Shown: one piece after another, positions 14,685-23,266 of the stretch
Layout: the number at the start of each line of letters is the position of its first letter
Position numbering within the stretch: position 1 is the first letter of the stretch
Assembly (NCBI RefSeq): GCF_001908275.1
Contig: NZ_CP018620.1
Coordinates: 6,510,001-6,574,000 of the forward strand
Reading direction: 5' to 3'
DNA from: Paenibacillus xylanexedens
GTDB lineage: Bacteria; Bacillota; Bacilli; Paenibacillales; Paenibacillaceae
DNA length: 64,000 nt
Program-made: the position numbers and the translations under genes
The notes under the pieces: generated by a model
What the model was told of the DNA's origin: nothing
Database searches by the model: none
The model's input: the letters and a program-made list of their open reading frames with translations, nothing else

Positions 14685-14935
14685 TCGAGATCGAGCTCGT
14701 CCCAGACATCGGCTTCGGCAACTTTGGCCAGAATGGCGTTATATAGATCTTCCACTTTGTCCGTGATGACAACTTCACCATTCACCAGTGCAAAAGGAGT
14801 CATAGAACATTGGCCGCAGTTGGTGAGGCAGCCGTATTCAATCACATCATAGTCTGGATTTTCTTCCAGTTGATCCATGACTTCATCTGTGCCAAAATGC
14901 ATATTATTGGCACAAAATTCAATAATCGGTCTCAT
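14681..14935 (-). CDS. yuzB: DUF1450 family protein (YuzB)
   Basis: A small protein of 84 residues. It shows a Cys pattern FCANN near residue 8 and GCLTNCGQC near residue 35-43, reminiscent of thioredoxin-like ferredoxin folds, so metal or cluster binding is plausible but unproven. The family is conserved next to NDH-2-like and NifU genes in Bacillales. Divergent from nifU, convergent with the oxidoreductase. Function unknown. Confidence 0.9.
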   Translation of the reverse strand: MRPIIEFCANNMHFGTDEVMDQLEENPDYDVIEYGCLTNCGQCSMTPFALVNGEVVITDKVEDLYNAILAKVAEADVWDELDLD

Positions 14936-15004
14936 ATAGGTTCACCTGCTTTGTTTGACCATTTTAATTTGTGGCCATTTGTAATATAATATAGGGGAAA
15001 GGAG

Positions 15005-15259
15005 TTGAAAAAAATGAGCGAAAACGCACAAAGCACCATGTATGATGAAGTAATTGATGTGCTTGACAAACTTCGTCCGTTTCTGCAGCGCGATGGCGGT
15101 GACGTGGAACTGGTCGACGTGGAAGACGGCATTATTAAGCTGAAACTGGTCGGTGCCTGCGGCAGTTGCCCAAGCTCCACCATTACCTTAAAAGCCGGGA
15201 TTGAACGTGCCCTTCTCGAAGAAGTTGAGGGTGTACAAGAAGTCGTACAAGTATTCTAA
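15005..15259 (+). CDS. nifU: NifU C-terminal-domain Fe-S scaffold protein (YutI)
   Basis: An 84-residue protein made only of the NifU C-terminal domain. The cluster-binding pair Cys49-x-x-Cys52 lies in GACGSCPSS, after [14 protein letters not shown]. These proteins assemble or carry [4Fe-4S] clusters for apo-proteins. AAAGGAG precedes the ATG and a strong terminator follows. It is divergent from yuzB across 69 bases that include TATAAT at 14985-14990. Confidence 0.93.
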   Translation: MKKMSENAQSTMYDEVIDVLDKLRPFLQRDGGDVELVDVEDGIIKLKLVGACGSCPSSTITLKAGIERALLEEVEGVQEVVQVF

Positions 15260-15282
15260 TCAATCCTTCACGAAATAAACCT

Positions 15283-15325
15283 CAAGAGCCTTTCGCTTCG
15301 CATGAAGCGGAGGGCTCTTTTTTTG
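15283..15325 (+). terminator. Terminator of nifU
   Basis: Stem AGAGCCTTTCGCTTC...GAAGCGGAGGGCTCT followed by TTTTTTT. Confidence 0.9.
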
Positions 15326-15397
15326 TGTGCATATGCAGAGAGTCCATGTTCACAGTCATCTTGACCCGTTTCCACGTACAATCCTTCAATTCACCTT

Positions 15398-16177
15398 TTA
15401 AGTATCCTCACGCTGTATGGTCGGACGAATCGGATCAAGTCCTCCAGATACATCCATAATGTTACCTGTTATAAAATCGGAATGATCAAGGCACAGATAC
15501 GTAATCACTCGTGCAATATCTTCACCGCTGCCTGGGCGCCCTCTTGGCGTTTCCTCGTCGGTGATGCCTGCCATTTCATCAATCGTTTTCTCTTTGTTCG
15601 CACCACGAATGTCACCTGGACATACCATGTTAACCGTAATTCCATAAGGAGCTTCCTCCACAGCAAGTGTCTTTGTGAACGAAACCAGACCTACCTTGGC
15701 AGCCGCATATACGGCGCGATGAGGCCAGGATCTCGCTTCTCCAGCATGACTGAAGCCAAAATGGATAATGCGTCCCCATTGCTTGCGTCTCATCTCTGGC
15801 AATACACGCTGATCCAGCAACATCGGTCCCAGCAGATTTCCTTGCACAAGCATCTGGACCTCAGCTTCAGAATAATCCGCAAATAATCGTCGTTCACGGA
15901 CAAATGGACCTGCGTTATTCACCAAAATATCAATGCTGCCCAAGTTACCTTCCACCTGCTCAACCAATGAAGAGATATCTTCCACCTTGGATATATCAGC
16001 CTGGATGGCAATGCACCGCACACCCTTGGCTATAATCTGAGCCTTTAAAGCCTCAGCTTCTGTTCTGCTGTGTACATAGTTCAGGGCAATATGGCACCCT
16101 TGATCTGCCAGACTGAGGGCCGTCATTTTACCAAGACCTTTGGCACTTCCCGTTATGAGGGCAATCTTTCCCTTCAC
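15398..16177 (-). CDS. SDR family oxidoreductase (FabG-like)
   Basis: A classical short-chain dehydrogenase/reductase of about 259 residues. Cofactor loop TGSAKGLGK near the N-terminus, NNAG strand, catalytic Tyr-x-x-x-Lys in YAAAK, and PGDIRG after the active site. The neutral Asn after strand 2 (ALNYVHSRT) suggests NADPH. It resembles 3-oxoacyl-ACP reductase-like enzymes, but no fatty-acid genes are nearby, so the substrate is open. Start choice: TTG (16195), ATG (16183) and GTG (16177) are in frame; GAGGGGG lies six bases before the GTG, which I prefer. Single gene. Confidence 0.88.
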   Translation of the reverse strand: MKGKIALITGSAKGLGKMTALSLADQGCHIALNYVHSRTEAEALKAQIIAKGVRCIAIQADISKVEDISSLVEQVEGNLGSIDILVNNAGPFVRERRLFADYSEAEVQMLVQGNLLGPMLLDQRVLPEMRRKQWGRIIHFGFSHAGEARSWPHRAVYAAAKVGLVSFTKTLAVEEAPYGITVNMVCPGDIRGANKEKTIDEMAGITDEETPRGRPGSGEDIARVITYLCLDHSDFITGNIMDVSGGLDPIRPTIQREDT

Positions 16178-16344
16178 GTTCATCCCCCTCTTCAAAGAGC
16201 AGTCACTATCCAGTATAAAAGATTTATCGTCCTCCTACAACTCGCTTATTCACAAGGGATTATCCACCTTTAATTCCAAATATATCTTGATCGAAATCAA
16301 ACACCTATGGTACTGTCGAGGATATAACCTGAAAGGACCTCTAC

Positions 16345-17349
16345 ATGAATATGAAGAACAAAAGATGGATATCATTTCTTACACTTTTAATGTTGAGTTT
16401 ATTCACAATCTCTAGTGCCTTACAGGTATCAGCGGCAAGTGAGAATGAGCAAGCGCCTGATGAGTACGATTGGATTACTGGACCAGCATCTGTCTCTCTG
16501 GACGGTAAGGCCACCCTGGAAGTCCCTGAAAGCCATTCCTATCTGGATAAGCCCAATACCCAACGCTCGATACTTAACAGTGATGGGAAGCCTAACGGGA
16601 ATGAAATCGGAAGCCTAACCAGCAATAGCGAATTCGGCTCGTGGTATGTTGTGTTCGAGTACGTGAAGACAGGTCACATCCACGATGACGATCAAAATTT
16701 GAGTGCCGAAGAACTGTTAAGCAGTTATATCCGAGGCACAGAAGAAGATAACAGAGAACTTGATCCTGAATATAGAACGTACATAACGGGGTGGGAAATC
16801 GAACCGGCATATGACAGTACCAAACATCAGTTGGTTTACTCCCTTGGTTTTAAGAATGCTGATCAGCAAGCCATGGTCAATTACAATGTAAAACTCCTGA
16901 CACGCGAAGGGTACATCACAGCCATTCTGGTTACAGATACGGCCAACTTTCAACAGAGCCGCCAGGCATTCGAGGAAACCGTCCTTAATCAACTTAGCAT
17001 CAATGCAGGATATACCTACGAGGAGTACAATGCTTCGACTGACAAAACATCCACCATAGGGCTCAACAGTCTTCTGATGGGCGGGATCGGATACACGGCT
17101 TCCCAGAAATTCAGTGCTCTTCTTCTGCTCAAAAAAGGATGGGCCTTGATCCTGGTTATCGTCCTTGGGCTAATCGGTTGGATCAGATACAAAATCAAAA
17201 GCTCAAATGGAGAAGAAGAAAAACTTTCTCCCTCCGAGAGGACGTACCTGCAAGAAGCAGATGAGCAGCAGTATGCTGATCAGAATGAATTACCCTACTA
17301 CCGCCAATCTGGGCATCCATCCAACGCGGAGAAACAAGATAAGCCCTAA
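16345..17349 (+). CDS. DUF2167 family membrane protein
   Basis: A 334-residue protein with a signal peptide (residues 1-31), an extracellular domain and a single membrane helix near residues 267-287, followed by a charged cytoplasmic tail. The extracellular part opens with DWITGPASVSLDGKATLEVP, the DUF2167 signature, and continues GSWYVVFEYVKTGHIHDDD. Function unknown. DUF2167 proteins are cell-surface proteins in many bacteria. The ATG has GAAAGGA upstream. It is convergent with metQ and shares a bidirectional terminator. Confidence 0.85.
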   Translation: MNMKNKRWISFLTLLMLSLFTISSALQVSAASENEQAPDEYDWITGPASVSLDGKATLEVPESHSYLDKPNTQRSILNSDGKPNGNEIGSLTSNSEFGSWYVVFEYVKTGHIHDDDQNLSAEELLSSYIRGTEEDNRELDPEYRTYITGWEIEPAYDSTKHQLVYSLGFKNADQQAMVNYNVKLLTREGYITAILVTDTANFQQSRQAFEETVLNQLSINAGYTYEEYNASTDKTSTIGLNSLLMGGIGYTASQKFSALLLLKKGWALILVIVLGLIGWIRYKIKSSNGEEEKLSPSERTYLQEADEQQYADQNELPYYRQSGHPSNAEKQDKP

Positions 17350-17398
17350 CCCTTCCCTTATTGATCGCCACGTCAGCGCAGATTAGGAAACATAAAAT

Positions 17399-17437
17399 AA
17401 GCCGTATATCTCTTCAGAAGAGATATACGGCTTATTC
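17399..17437. terminator. Bidirectional terminator between DUF2167 gene and metQ
   Basis: Near-perfect stem AATAAGCCGTATATCTCTT / AAGAGATATACGGCTTATT with a CAG loop, usable for both convergent genes. Confidence 0.9.
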
Positions 17438-17472
17438 TTAATAGCTTCACATCATATCATACATATCGTGAA

Positions 17473-18312
17473 TTATTCAGTTGCAGGTTCAACTGCACCT
17501 TTATAACGTTCTTTGATGAATGTTTTTACTTCTTCGGAGTGCAGAGCAGCAGCCAGTTTTTGGATTGCATCTGCATCCTTGTTGTCCTCACGGGAAACGA
17601 GGATGTTTGCGTATGGGTTACCTTGCAGATCTTCGATCAGCAAAGCATCATTCGCCGGATTCAGGTTCGCTTCGAGCGCATAGTTAGCGTTGATGAATAC
17701 CAGATCCGCTTCATCCAATTGACGTGGCATCATGGCTGCATCCAACTCGATGATATCCAGGTTCTTCGGATTGGCTGTGATATCTTGAATCGTAGATGTA
17801 ATATTTGTGTTGTCTTTCAGCGTAATGATACCTTCCTTCGCGAGCAACAACAGTGCACGTCCACCATTGGATGGGTCATTTGGAATTGCTACTTTTGCGC
17901 CGTCTGCCAATTCATCCAAAGACTTAATCTTTTTGGAGTATCCACCAAAAGGTTCAACATGAACAGGTGTTACAGAAACGAGGTTGAATCCACGTTCTTT
18001 ATTCTCTGTGTCCAGATAAGGCTGGTGCTGGAAAAAGTTCGCATCCAATTTTTTATCAGCAAGTTGCTGATTGGGTTGTACATAGTCATTGAACGTAACG
18101 ACTTGCAAACGAATACCTTGTGCTTCCAGTTCAGGCTTGATGCTTTCCAGAATCTCTGCATGTGGTGTAGGTGAAGCTCCAACTTTCAATTCAACTGTAC
18201 GAGGTGCACCTGCTGAATTGTCTGCGCCGCTATCGGCGTCCTTGTTGTTTCCGCAAGCTGCGAGAACCGCAATCAACATAAGACTAAGTAGAGCAAAAGA
18301 CCATTTTTTCAT
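17473..18312 (-). CDS. metQ: Methionine ABC transporter substrate-binding lipoprotein
   Basis: Captures methionine outside the membrane for the MetNI transporter. The 279-residue protein has a lipoprotein signal with lipobox LAAC (lipidated Cys20) and a linker, then a NlpA-type domain: VKVGASPTPHAEIL-like start, FFQHQPYLD, PNDPSNGGRALLLL and a C-terminal AALHSEEVKTFI. The start at 18312 is preceded by GAAGGGG; the frame is open 11 codons further. Last gene of metN-metI-metQ, under the S-box at 20208-20348. Confidence 0.95.
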   Translation of the reverse strand: MKKWSFALLSLMLIAVLAACGNNKDADSGADNSAGAPRTVELKVGASPTPHAEILESIKPELEAQGIRLQVVTFNDYVQPNQQLADKKLDANFFQHQPYLDTENKERGFNLVSVTPVHVEPFGGYSKKIKSLDELADGAKVAIPNDPSNGGRALLLLAKEGIITLKDNTNITSTIQDITANPKNLDIIELDAAMMPRQLDEADLVFINANYALEANLNPANDALLIEDLQGNPYANILVSREDNKDADAIQKLAAALHSEEVKTFIKERYKGAVEPATE

Positions 18313-18387
18313 GTGTAAAACCCCTTCTCTAATCATTTTTGTCATGTGGCGTCCGCATTATTGCATAACCATCATGTTATCTATGTG

Positions 18388-19047
18388 TTATTTCCTGGTG
18401 AAAAATGTAACCAAGCGATCTCCAGCCATCTGGAGAATTTGCACAAGAATGATCATCGATACTACGGATATAATCATGATTTCATTTTGATAACGATAAT
18501 ACCCATAGTTGATTGCCAGCGTTCCTAGACCTCCACCACCAACCATGCCCGCCATCGCCGTGTAAGAGACAAGCGTAACGATGGTAATGGTAATACCAGC
18601 AACCAAACCAGGTAACGCTTCAGGCAGTAATACCCGTCTTACAATTTGTCCGGTCGATGCACCCATCGACTGTGCCGCTTCAATGACACCCCGATCAACT
18701 TCTCGCAACGTCGTCTCCACCAATCGAGCAAAGTAAGGAGCTGCTGAAATAACTAAAGGTGGTATAACACCTAACACACCTGTAGCAGTACCGACGAGTG
18801 AACGAGTGAACGGTATAAGAGCAACAATCAATATGATAAATGGGACTGAGCGCAAAATATTCACAATCAAGGACAATATAATGTACACCGTCCGTGACTT
18901 GATCGAAGCAGATCGGGCTGTCATGAACAGCAGCACTCCGAGCGGTAAACCAAAAATTACGGTGAACAAGCCTGATACACCCAAAATTTGCAGTGTCTCA
19001 ATGGAGGCTTTACCAACCTCTTCCCAGCGAACTGTTGAAAAATCCAT
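18388..19047 (-). CDS. metI: Methionine ABC transporter permease
   Basis: A 219-residue inner-membrane permease with five membrane segments. The EAA loop reads EAAQSMGASTGQIVRRVLLPEA, the docking site for MetN. It starts directly after metN (stop and start adjacent) and is followed 75 bases later by metQ. Typical MetI length. Confidence 0.95.
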   Translation of the reverse strand: MDFSTVRWEEVGKASIETLQILGVSGLFTVIFGLPLGVLLFMTARSASIKSRTVYIILSLIVNILRSVPFIILIVALIPFTRSLVGTATGVLGVIPPLVISAAPYFARLVETTLREVDRGVIEAAQSMGASTGQIVRRVLLPEALPGLVAGITITIVTLVSYTAMAGMVGGGGLGTLAINYGYYRYQNEIMIISVVSMIILVQILQMAGDRLVTFFTRK

Positions 19048-20106
19048 CTAACGAAGCACCTCCACATCAAGTCCCTCAGCGGTTAATTCTGATATCGTCC
19101 GATCAATCGCATTTGAATCACCCTCGAACCGAACGGTCAGCTGCCCATAAGGAACCTGTTTGATCGTAGAGATTGTACCTTGCAGGATGGCAAAATCCAC
19201 TCCTGTCTTACGTACCGTTCTAGACAAAATCGCTTCATACGTTTTGTTACCCAGAAAGGATATCTTCACAAGTTTGGAAGCAGCACCTGCCTGCAATTCA
19301 ACGCCTGCATTTGCCAGAGCGGTCTCTTCCAGAGCAAGTCCAGCTTCATGGTCACGCATCATGAAGTCCCGCGTAATCGCATGCAGCGGCTTCAGGAACA
19401 CGTCTGTTACAGGTCCCTGTTCCACAATGCCGCCTTGATGAATGACAGCCACCTTGTCACAAATATTCTGAATGACATGCATTTCATGTGTGATCAGCAC
19501 AATCGTAAGGTTGTACTTTTCATTAATGTCGAGTAATAACTTCAGGATTGAATTTGTCGTCTGCGGATCAAGTGCCGAAGTAGCCTCATCACAGAGAAGT
19601 ACATTCGGGTCACTTGCAAGTGCTCTCGCAATCCCTACACGTTGTTTCTGTCCACCCGATAATTGAGCCGGATATTTGCTGCTATGGTGCTCCAGACCAA
19701 CCAGTGCGAGCATTTCCTTCACTTTGCGATCAATGGCTTCCTTGGGTGTATTCACAAGCTTTAGTGGAAAAGCTACATTGTCATATACCGTTGCCGAAGA
19801 TAACAGATTAAAGTGTTGAAAAATCATCCCGATCTTGCGTCTCTGTTGCTGCAATTCGGTTTTGCTCAGTTCAGTCAGGTTGATTCCGTCAACCCATACC
19901 TCACCCTCCGTAGGCCGTTCCAGCAAATTAATGCAGCGAATCAATGTGCTTTTGCCCGCTCCGGAATGGCCAATCACTCCGTAGATTTCACCCTTTTGGA
20001 TGCTCAAATTCAGCTCGGATAACGCTGTTGTAGATTTTTTCCCTTTGCCGTACGTTTTCGTTAAACCTTTTAATTCAATCAATCGCACTTGCCCCTTTCC
20101 AACCAC
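19048..20106 (-). CDS. metN: Methionine ABC transporter ATP-binding protein
   Basis: The ATPase of the methionine importer, 352 residues. Walker A GHSGAGKST (near residue 48), signature LSGGQKQR, Walker B VLLCDEATSALD, H-loop LITHEMH. The C-terminal 90 residues (ISFLGNKTYEAILS onward, ending LTVRFEG...LDVEVLR) form the NIL domain that senses methionine and inhibits transport. First gene of the operon, preceded by an S-box leader. Confidence 0.96.
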   Translation of the reverse strand: MVGKGQVRLIELKGLTKTYGKGKKSTTALSELNLSIQKGEIYGVIGHSGAGKSTLIRCINLLERPTEGEVWVDGINLTELSKTELQQQRRKIGMIFQHFNLLSSATVYDNVAFPLKLVNTPKEAIDRKVKEMLALVGLEHHSSKYPAQLSGGQKQRVGIARALASDPNVLLCDEATSALDPQTTNSILKLLLDINEKYNLTIVLITHEMHVIQNICDKVAVIHQGGIVEQGPVTDVFLKPLHAITRDFMMRDHEAGLALEETALANAGVELQAGAASKLVKISFLGNKTYEAILSRTVRKTGVDFAILQGTISTIKQVPYGQLTVRFEGDSNAIDRTISELTAEGLDVEVLR

Positions 20107-20152
20107 CTACATGTATCTTTACCCGATCTAAAGGAAAACTCCCCTTAAAGTA

Positions 20153-20192
20153 CAAAAAAAGAGCCCTTTGCAGATACAAAGAGGGCTCTTCA
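20153..20192 (-). terminator. Terminator of the metNIQ S-box riboswitch
   Basis: Stem AAGAGCCCTCTTTG...CAAAGGGCTCTT with TTTTTTT, between the riboswitch and metN. It is the expression platform. Confidence 0.9.
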
Positions 20193-20207
20193 CGTGAAAG
20201 AATATAC

Positions 20208-20348
20208 CTTCTCATCTGCCAAAATCGTGTCTTGCACCATTTTGTAGGAATTAGCACCTAACATCTATAACGAATGATACATGTATCATGTCATTACAAA
20301 TCGGTTGCCGGGCTTCATCGGGCCTGTCCCTCCGCCGCTCTCGATAAG
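20208..20348 (-). promoter_or_regulatory. SAM-I (S-box) riboswitch upstream of metNIQ
   Basis: Read on the minus strand: TTATCGAGAGCGGCGGAGGG, then CCGATGAAGCCCGGCAACC, GGTGCTAATTCCTAC and AGATGAGAAGG. These are the conserved P1, P2, kink-turn and P3/P4 elements of the S-box. With SAM bound the terminator at 20153-20192 should form and turn off methionine import. Confidence 0.95.
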
Positions 20349-20479
20349 AAATATGTTGTTGTAGGATTTTATAAGTTCATGTAGTTTATGCTTTATAATG
20401 TGAACGTAACTTCCGAATTATCAGTTATATCCATGTAACATTCGATTGAAACTCAGTATATTCCAAGTATTCCGATTTG

Positions 20480-21196
20480 TCAAAGGGAATTATTTCTTTT
20501 CCATATTTTGTTGATATAACTATAAGAGGCTGTTAACGTTTCACAGACCATATCGATGCCCTGACGCATTTCCTGCACATGCTGATTCAGATCCTCCAAT
20601 TTCACTTTACCTTGCAAGGTCTGGTGTAACTGCCACAGGTCATCGTGCATTTCTGAGTTCATGTAGTGAATTTCCATATTACGTCGTTTGCGCAGCTTGC
20701 TCATCGGCTCACGATAAGAGTCCTTGATCTGTATTAATTGCAACGCAAGATCATGATGTTCCCTCGCATAGTCAAACTGCCTTAACACAGTAAAATAAGA
20801 AAAATGCGCTTTGGTATTTGAAGTATTCAACTGGAATATTTCATTTAATACCGTGCCCACTTTATCCAGAATGGCAAAGCAGCGGATAAAGCCATCTTTG
20901 TAGAAATACACATACCGTGCATACTCGGCTTTTTCAGTCGGCGTCATATCATCCGTTGAACCTGCAACGACCTTTTTGCGAAAATGAGCAGCAGCGAAAC
21001 AGCTTTGCTCCAGTTCATCCAGTGAGGAGATGAGTCCCTGAGTCCACACATACAGCTTCCGATAGTCATGCGTGGGATCATGGTCCACATGCATTTGTCG
21101 TTGAAATAGCTCAAGCGTATGCGCCATTGCGTCCATCGCTGCCTTCAATTTACCTTCGTTTATACGTGGCTTTTCCCCCAACAACGTTCGCAGCAT
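20480..21196 (-). CDS. Cthe_2314-like HEPN protein
   Basis: A 238-residue all-helical cytosolic protein. Near residue 185 it has RRNMEIHY, an R-x4-H signature of HEPN domains, within RKRRNMEIHYMNSEMHDD. Other segments (YVWTQGLISSLDELEQSCF, YFYKDGFIRCFAILDKVGTVLNEIF) resemble the Cthe_2314-like HEPN family. HEPN domains are often RNases in toxin or defence systems, but this lineage is a stable chromosomal gene in Paenibacillus and its role is unknown. The ATG at 21196 follows AGAGGAGG; an earlier TTG frame start is less likely. Single gene with no obvious antitoxin neighbour. Confidence 0.7.
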   Translation of the reverse strand: MLRTLLGEKPRINEGKLKAAMDAMAHTLELFQRQMHVDHDPTHDYRKLYVWTQGLISSLDELEQSCFAAAHFRKKVVAGSTDDMTPTEKAEYARYVYFYKDGFIRCFAILDKVGTVLNEIFQLNTSNTKAHFSYFTVLRQFDYAREHHDLALQLIQIKDSYREPMSKLRKRRNMEIHYMNSEMHDDLWQLHQTLQGKVKLEDLNQHVQEMRQGIDMVCETLTASYSYINKIWKRNNSL

Positions 21197-21309
21197 ATCT
21201 AACCTCCTCTTTTCCAAATCAACAAGAATTCATCACCGTAAACGTAACATCATTCATTCCGTGTAATTGCTGCTTGCCATAGGTTGCCCTGATCCCTCTG
21301 ACATCAAAC

Positions 21310-21354
21310 AAAGTCCACCTGCCCAATGATGTACATCACTAGATGGTGGACTTT
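21310..21354 (-). terminator. Terminator of ctaA
   Basis: Stem AAAGTCCACC...GGTGGACTTT, followed on the minus strand by GTTTG. Immediately after the ctaA stop. Confidence 0.65.
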
Positions 21355-21359
21355 CATAT

Positions 21360-22298
21360 TTAAAAACGATTAGCCGGGCGATGTAGCTTGTACACCAGGA
21401 AACTCATATACGTTAAGACTCCGAACAATATGGCGATATCCAGCATATGAGCGAGAGCTACGAACATGTATACTTCCGGACGGCTCATTGTCACCATCAT
21501 GAAAATACCAATGACTACTTGCATCAAAATGAGAACAACGGATATCACGCCAAGGTTACGCATTTCCTTGTTATCTGGATGATTTCGGTAAGCGAAATGA
21601 CCCAGGATCGCGATAACAATCACGAGCGACGCAGCTGCTGCACGATGAGCAAAGGCAACCGCTACCCCACCCGAAAGCTCAGGAATAATCTGACCGTTAC
21701 AGAGCGGAAATCCGGAGCATCCGCCGGCAGAATCCGTGTGACTCACAAATGCACCTGTGTATACCACGAGATATGTGTAAATGGTGGAGAACCAGACCAG
21801 ATTCCTGAATTTTTTGCTAACCCGAGGGTATTTATTCAGGCGCTCCAATCCGCCATCTTTTGCCTCTTGCCTTATGCCCAGCGCCATCATTAGAGAACTG
21901 GCAAAAGCAATCAGTGCAAAGCCAAAATGCAGTGCCATGACTGCTGAAGATTGGGAGAAGACAACGGCAAATGCCCCCATAATTCCCTGGACGATAACAA
22001 ATACCAGAGTTAAGAAAGAAAACAATTGCAGGTCACGGCGTGACTTGCCAAACCGCAGAAAAGCAACAAACGAGGCAATGGACAACAGTCCAGCCAGTGC
22101 ACTTACAGCGCGATGGGAATATTCAATGAGTGAAGCCACAGTATGTGCGGGAACGAGTTTTCCGTTACATAAAGGCCATTCTGTTCCGCAGCCAAGGCCT
22201 GATTCCGTTTTGGTTACGATGCCTCCACCAAAAGTGGCCAGAAACATGACAAGACAGGTTAATACGGTTAACCATTTAAACAAAGTTAAGTGTTTCAA
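21360..22298 (-). CDS. ctaA: Heme A synthase, COX15/CtaA family
   Basis: Oxidises the C8 methyl of heme O to make heme A for cytochrome aa3 oxidase. The 312-residue protein has eight membrane segments in two halves. His residues lie in IEYSHRAVS and VAFAHRAAA, and paired His later in ALHFGF and ALAHMLD. Cys pairs (GLGCGTEWPLCNGK and GGCSGFPLCNG) lie on the outer loops, as in Gram-positive CtaA. Single gene on the minus strand with a hairpin terminator. ctaB and the oxidase genes are not in the window; a Sco protein is at 40280. Confidence 0.95.
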   Translation of the reverse strand: MKHLTLFKWLTVLTCLVMFLATFGGGIVTKTESGLGCGTEWPLCNGKLVPAHTVASLIEYSHRAVSALAGLLSIASFVAFLRFGKSRRDLQLFSFLTLVFVIVQGIMGAFAVVFSQSSAVMALHFGFALIAFASSLMMALGIRQEAKDGGLERLNKYPRVSKKFRNLVWFSTIYTYLVVYTGAFVSHTDSAGGCSGFPLCNGQIIPELSGGVAVAFAHRAAAASLVIVIAILGHFAYRNHPDNKEMRNLGVISVVLILMQVVIGIFMMVTMSRPEVYMFVALAHMLDIAILFGVLTYMSFLVYKLHRPANRF

Positions 22299-22516
22299 TT
22301 TTTTCTCACCCGCTGTTGGTTTAAGATGGCGAAGAATATTCTCCGCTTGTTTCGGTACTTTGACACTTATTTCACAACTAAATTCATTATACCGGATAAA
22401 ATGTTCATTGACGTCGCGCTTTGTGACAAAATGTTAACGTCTGGTGAAATAATGACCCGCAGGTCATTGAGGATATGTACAGAAACGTTTCTTACATAGA
22501 ACGTGTCGAACACACA

Positions 22517-22558
22517 AACGCCATTTCCCTATTTCAAGAGAAATGGCGTTCTTTTTAT
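22517..22558 (+). terminator. Free-standing plus-strand terminator
   Basis: AACGCCATTTC...GAAATGGCGTT followed by CTTTTTATT. No plus-strand gene precedes it, so a small RNA ending here is possible. Confidence 0.6.
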
Positions 22559-22642
22559 TATACCCTTTTACAACATGAACCTGTCATACTTTTATATAAG
22601 TTCATGAAACATTTACACAATAACGGAGAGGACAGAAATAAC

Positions 22643-22740
22643 CAGAAGAAGCGGAGCGTTCGCCTTTATCCCCGGATTTCTCCCCTTTATAAAAGGGATC
22701 AAAGAAATCTGGGGATAACAGCGATCGGAAGGTTATTCTG
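22643..22740 (-). repeat. Dispersed hairpin repeat, copy C
   Basis: Opposite orientation to A and B. It keeps GCGGAGCGTTCGCCTTTATC and GGGGATAACAGCGATC; the inner stem is changed to CCCTTTTATAAAGGG, still paired. The tail of the element is diverged. Confidence 0.8.
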
Positions 22741-22779
22741 TCATCGGAGTGCCTGTGTAAAAGTTGAGCTTGTATAACA

Positions 22780-23124
22780 TTATTTATGAATCGTGTTGTA
22801 CACCTCAACTGCGCGATCCAGGAACTGCTCAATCTCTTCTCTCGACTTGCGCAGCTTGTTCACATACCGCACGAGTTCGCGGCCATCTGTATATGCCACA
22901 AAGCTCGGAATGCCAAGAATATTCTGCTCTTCACTAACGGTTCCAACCTGATCCACGTCGACCTCAATAAAGGTCAGTTCACGTGCATATTTCTCTTCAA
23001 CCTCAGGCATAAACGGATCGATGTATTTGCAGTCACCACACCAGTCTGCCTTGAATACGGCAATCGTCAAACGTGGGGATTGGATGGCTACATCAAAAGC
23101 CGGTTTGGAAGTAATCTGTTCCAT
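22780..23124 (-). CDS. Thioredoxin family protein (YtpP-like)
   Basis: A 114-residue cytosolic thioredoxin-fold protein. The redox motif is Cys29-Gly-Asp-Cys32 in FKADWCGDCKYIDP; the cis-Pro is in LGIPSFVAY. The CGDC dipeptide differs from the CGPC of standard thioredoxin, as in YtpP. Start at 23124 (MEQITS) because AAAGGGAG lies at proper spacing; the frame extends 22 codons further upstream without a ribosome site. Single gene. Confidence 0.88.
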   Translation of the reverse strand: MEQITSKPAFDVAIQSPRLTIAVFKADWCGDCKYIDPFMPEVEEKYARELTFIEVDVDQVGTVSEEQNILGIPSFVAYTDGRELVRYVNKLRKSREEIEQFLDRAVEVYNTIHK

Positions 23125-23266
23125 TCGGTTCATCTCCCTTTCTGTACCTTGTCTTACCCTAAGTGAAGCAAATTGGCGAGTGGAAGTCAAATAATCAGCG
23201 CATACTTAGAATAAACCACATGGTCTGTGAATTTAAACCCAGAACATCATGAAAGGATGTCACATC

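Larger units (their letters stand above)
22299..22779. other. Intergenic region between ctaA and the thioredoxin gene
   Basis: No supportable gene. Contains a free-standing terminator at 22517-22558 and dispersed repeat copy C at 22643-22740. The stretch just upstream of ctaA is AT-rich and likely holds its promoter. Confidence 0.5.

Noticed and set aside
14941..14990. Promoter TTGACC...TATAAT before nifU
   Set aside because: Spacing of 24 bases is too long for a standard sigma-A promoter; only the TATAAT is noted.
22475..22777. 100-codon plus-strand frame between ctaA and the thioredoxin gene
   Set aside because: It crosses a terminator hairpin and repeat copy C and has no ribosome site.
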